64,000 nucleotides of DNA from Branchiostoma floridae (lineage: Eukaryota > Chordata > Leptocardii > Amphioxiformes > Branchiostomatidae): positions 6,733,923-6,797,922 of the forward strand of contig NC_049994.1 in NCBI RefSeq assembly GCF_000003815.2, read 5' to 3'. Position numbers and translations under genes: made by a program. How positions within the stretch are numbered: position 1 is the first letter of the stretch; every line of letters begins with the position of its first letter. Below are positions 61,301 to 64,000 of the stretch, one piece after another. The notes beneath the pieces are model-generated. The model did no database searches, was not told where the DNA came from, and was given only the letters and a program-made list of their open reading frames with translations.

Positions 61301-62354
61301 GACAATTATCATTTTTTTGGCATTTCGCGACTTGCAGCCACAAAATGCCTTGTGGTCAGAAGATTTGCTGTTGTGATGTTGGAATTTTGAAATGAACGGA
61401 ACTATTCAATACATGTCATACATGTGTACATTTAAGCAATTCTTGGCAAAACGTCAGCTTTTTAAAGCACTTGTTTGACCACCTGCTAATTGTTAATCTT
61501 TATATTTCACCCGTACTTGCTGTTAAAAATTTATTCACGGGCATAGGGTAACCTTAAATCTAAGGGAAAAGGATTTTAAAAGTGTTTTTGTTACAAAAAA
61601 AAACTTTTTCGTAACCTCTGGCGCATTTCGCATGAAAATCTGTGTGTTTGGGGTAGGCATTACAAGTAAAAACAACACGGAGTATTTCATCACTCTCTAG
61701 GTCCTGGCCCTCCTGCGGGTTCACACGTGCGTACATGTATATACTCAAGTCCGTATGAGGTTCGAAGTAAAGTCGTAGCCATTACTAGGCGCCAGAGGTC
61801 GCTGGACATATAATCAATTTAGAAATTGGACAAACATAGCCAGATATCACACCGCAGGAGCAAGCTGGCAATTTCTGCTATTTTCCTTAGCCATCCATGG
61901 AGCCAGGTAGAGGCTAAGAATTTTATACGGAAATCATACGGACTTGAATGTATACGCACATGTGAACCTGGCTTTAAGCTTAGACCTTTGTACGATCATG
62001 TCCGCTTCTCCTCAGGTGGTACCTCGGGTGATACAGAATCTGACGTTTATATTCAAAATCTACCAAACATCGCATTTCAGGCATCATGTTGGCGTGCGAA
62101 GCTCTTCGTAAATATTGATTAAACAAACCTTAACACCAACAGGTCTTAAGAAGAAGTATCGAGACGACTTGCGATGCGGCTGGGGATACCCTGCAGAAGA
62201 CGGTAACACTGCTGAATGTGACCCTGACGGGAAAGCTCCATGCTGCTCCCTTGCAAAGTGGTGCGGTGGCTCTATCAACCACTGTAACTGCCCCGGCTGT
62301 ATCGACTTCAAGAAGTATAAAGGACGAACCGTGAATATATGGAGAATTCGTTAA
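58374..62354 (+). CDS. Type II membrane protein with repeat stalk, PAN/apple and hevein-like domains (plus paralogue)
   Basis: Coding exons: 58374-59292 (exon begins 58360), 59865-59971, 60244-60607, 60964-61263, 62143-62354; 633 residues in frame. Order: cytoplasmic tail 1-~306 with NPLY, NPMY, PVYTTP and 'EPYPVAYEVQD'; transmembrane segment ~313-334; stalk 343-463 of ten 11-residue repeats; PAN/apple domain 464-563 ('DADECARRCLQG'...'ARCWLRSS'); and a C-terminal domain 564-633 with eight cysteines, including CCSLAKWCGGSINHC, hevein-like. Charges (R307, R312 on the tail side) suggest N-in. PAN domains bind protein or carbohydrate and hevein folds bind chitin, so a surface receptor is plausible but inferred. 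ATG at 58374 has a G at +4 and follows a good acceptor. This copy keeps the likely ancestral C-terminus ('KYKGR'). Confidence 0.82.
61610..62095. mobile_element. Inverted-repeat element in the last intron of the plus gene
   Basis: GTTCACACGTGCGTACATG..CAAGTCCGTATGA (about 61719-61757) pairs with TCATACGGACTTGAATGTAT and ACGCACATGTGAAC (61937-61970). Weaker pairing extends outward. It is probably an old MITE. The matching intron of the minus gene does not show it. Confidence 0.5.
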
Positions 62355-63224
62355 GCTGTTTCTTCAAACGACTAACAAGGCATCCATGTCCATAGTTTAT
62401 TACAGCGCCCCTAATTGGCCATTTTTCCTGTAAGTCCTTTTTGTTTTGATTATGTTTTTGATCATATAATTCACCCCTCTGGATCCCTAAAACTTGAGAG
62501 GGTGCCTCAAAATGTCCTTATGTTGAAAGGGCTTTCGTATTGACTTTGGTAGCATTCTGCAACATTATTAACCATTTTGTTACAGTTTATGGCATCTATT
62601 TTCTATTTCAGCTTTTTAACTGATTTTGAGTTTGAAAAACTCATACCTCTGATTCCTATCAATGAAGTTTATCTTTTTGTCTCTTAAAATGGATCTCTTG
62701 CCACTAGTTCGTTTTCTGACATTGTTACACAACATCATTTTATCAGTGGGCTCTATTTACGTTCTTCTACTGCAGATTATAAGGCAATGTGCTTAACTCA
62801 AAATTTTATTATCCAGACCGGATGTCTTGCAGCATCGTAAAGCAAGTCGATCGATTTTATCCACGTCCTTCTTACAACAATACGGAGAAGGGTTAGACTT
62901 AGCCCTTAAGAAGAAAACTAGGATCCTTAATTTGATGTTTCAATTGTATTTGTTTTTCTATTTATGTTGATTAATCTTCGTTAGTCGTATTCTTTTCTTG
63001 TTTGACGACATTGATGATATAAACTTGCATCATTAACATAGTATGTAAATCAATGAAACTTGTATAATTCATAATGTAAGAAAGTTCATCAAAATAGGTT
63101 GGTCAAAAATGGTGGATCCAAGCGGGTAGCTTTATTGTGAATAAATTTCTGTGACGTAACGTTAATGTCGTTTTAAAATGATGATAATTATCTTCAACTA
63201 TAAGAAAATATGTCAACCCAGACA

Positions 63225-63335
63225 TAAATCTAGCAAAGATCTACGGAGTTGGAGAAGTTATTATTATACAGTAGAAAGAGCAGAGGGTCTAACAATCTAC
63301 CCTGCGGAACTCCAGGGGTGATGATCATGACGGCT
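63225..63335 (-). pseudogene. Non-LTR reverse-transcriptase fragment, right arm copy
   Basis: Minus-strand reading 'TPGVPQGRLLDPLLFLLY..NFSNSVD' is the counterpart of 39512-39645. Confidence 0.7.
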
Positions 63336-63780
63336 GCTTACAGAAAACAAATTTTATGTTTAAAAACACGTGGAGTAATGAGATCTATCCGTTCTACTTT
63401 AATACTTCTGTTAGAGGTAAGGAATTAACACAAAATTTGTATTTTTAATTTTCTTCACAACTTTGAAGTTAATTGTAGGAGTGTTCAAATAACAACAGTA
63501 AAACGCCAGAGTTTGCAAAGACACGTATTGTTAGACATATTTGTATCAATACATTTCAGTCTCTTTGTAGTGTCGTTTAAATTTAACATCACTATAGTAA
63601 GTACAGGGGAATGCATTCCCACCTCGTGATTATCTTTGTTCCGTACAGTTTTAATTAAATTCGTACAGTTGTAATTAATGTTAATTCGTACAGTTGTAAT
63701 TAATGGGAATATTACATGTACAGACTGTTTTCGTATTTAATTTCATTCTTTATTGAAGAACACCAGTGCTACAATAGTGC

Positions 63781-63961
63781 NNNNNNNNNNNNNNNNNNNN
63801 NNNNNNNNNNNNNNNNNNNNNNNNNNNNNNNNNNNNNNNNNNNNNNNNNNNNNNNNNNNNNNNNNNNNNNNNNNNNNNNNNNNNNNNNNNNNNNNNNNNN
63901 NNNNNNNNNNNNNNNNNNNNNNNNNNNNNNNNNNNNNNNNNNNNNNNNNNNNNNNNNNNNN
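63781..63961. other. Assembly gap (181 N), probably inside the 39-bp array
   Basis: The base before the gap aligns to 38214 in the left arm, where the 39-bp array ends. The sequence after the gap is one array unit in reverse orientation. The gap is therefore best explained by an unassembled tandem array. Confidence 0.7.
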
Positions 63962-64000
63962 GATAACATTTACACTGGACAGCAATCCTGCATGTACCTA

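Larger units (their letters stand above)
54640..64000 (-). repeat. Right arm of the large inverted duplication (continues past the window)
   Basis: Reverse complement of the left arm (anchors listed there). It is more compact than the left arm, with one piggyBac-type element (E) and shorter introns. The arm passes through the gap 63781-63961 and ends in the window with one unit of the 39-bp array, so the true end lies outside. Confidence 0.88.

Overview
The window is animal genomic DNA, most likely from a cephalochordate (amphioxus, Branchiostoma). Both complete conserved genes are split by many short phase-conserved introns, as in vertebrates. The repeats are dense and typical of amphioxus: short inverted-repeat elements, tRNA-derived SINEs and CR1-like LINE tails. 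Two genes encode type II membrane proteins with tyrosine-rich tails of a kind I associate with amphioxus gene models. The organism call rests on recognition, not on a search. Five runs of N (8754-9208, 9414-9513, 32034-32153, 36614-36713, 63781-63961) are assembly gaps.

Layout. 1-7.0 kb is repetitive: a TATA/CRE/CCAAT promoter module present twice 6 kb apart, degenerate ~600 bp duplications, and a 60-bp minisatellite of about 24 units. 7.2-8.0 kb holds LINE reverse-transcriptase 3' ends, and 8.05-8.24 kb (minus) an isolated sulfotransferase exon. 11.3-25.05 kb (plus) is a complete KLHL18 orthologue: 11 coding exons, 570 residues, a CUL3 adaptor. Its introns carry many MITEs, a TRIM-like element and a SINE. 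28.5-33.6 kb (plus) is a complete CYP2U1-like cytochrome P450: 7 exons, 514 residues, one GC-AG intron. 35.8-36.9 kb (plus) is a C2H2 zinc-finger exon interrupted by a gap.

From about 37.96 kb to the end of the window, the sequence is one large inverted duplication centred near 54.5 kb. Each arm carries one copy of the same gene, arranged head to head (minus copy 53.5 to 43.2 kb; plus copy 55.4 to 62.4 kb). The encoded proteins share an order I have not seen described: a long cytoplasmic tail with two NPxY motifs, one transmembrane segment, a stalk of 11-residue repeats, a PAN/apple domain, and a C-terminal hevein-like cysteine-rich domain.

Because each arm preserves the other's pre-insertion state, the two arms date the mobile elements. 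Several piggyBac-type elements with TTAA target sites, a LINE tail and a SINE are present in one arm and absent from the other. In the minus gene the SINE split the last coding exon and now supplies its last 20 residues and stop codon. The three single-copy genes are housekeeping or metabolic and show no functional link to the receptor pair.
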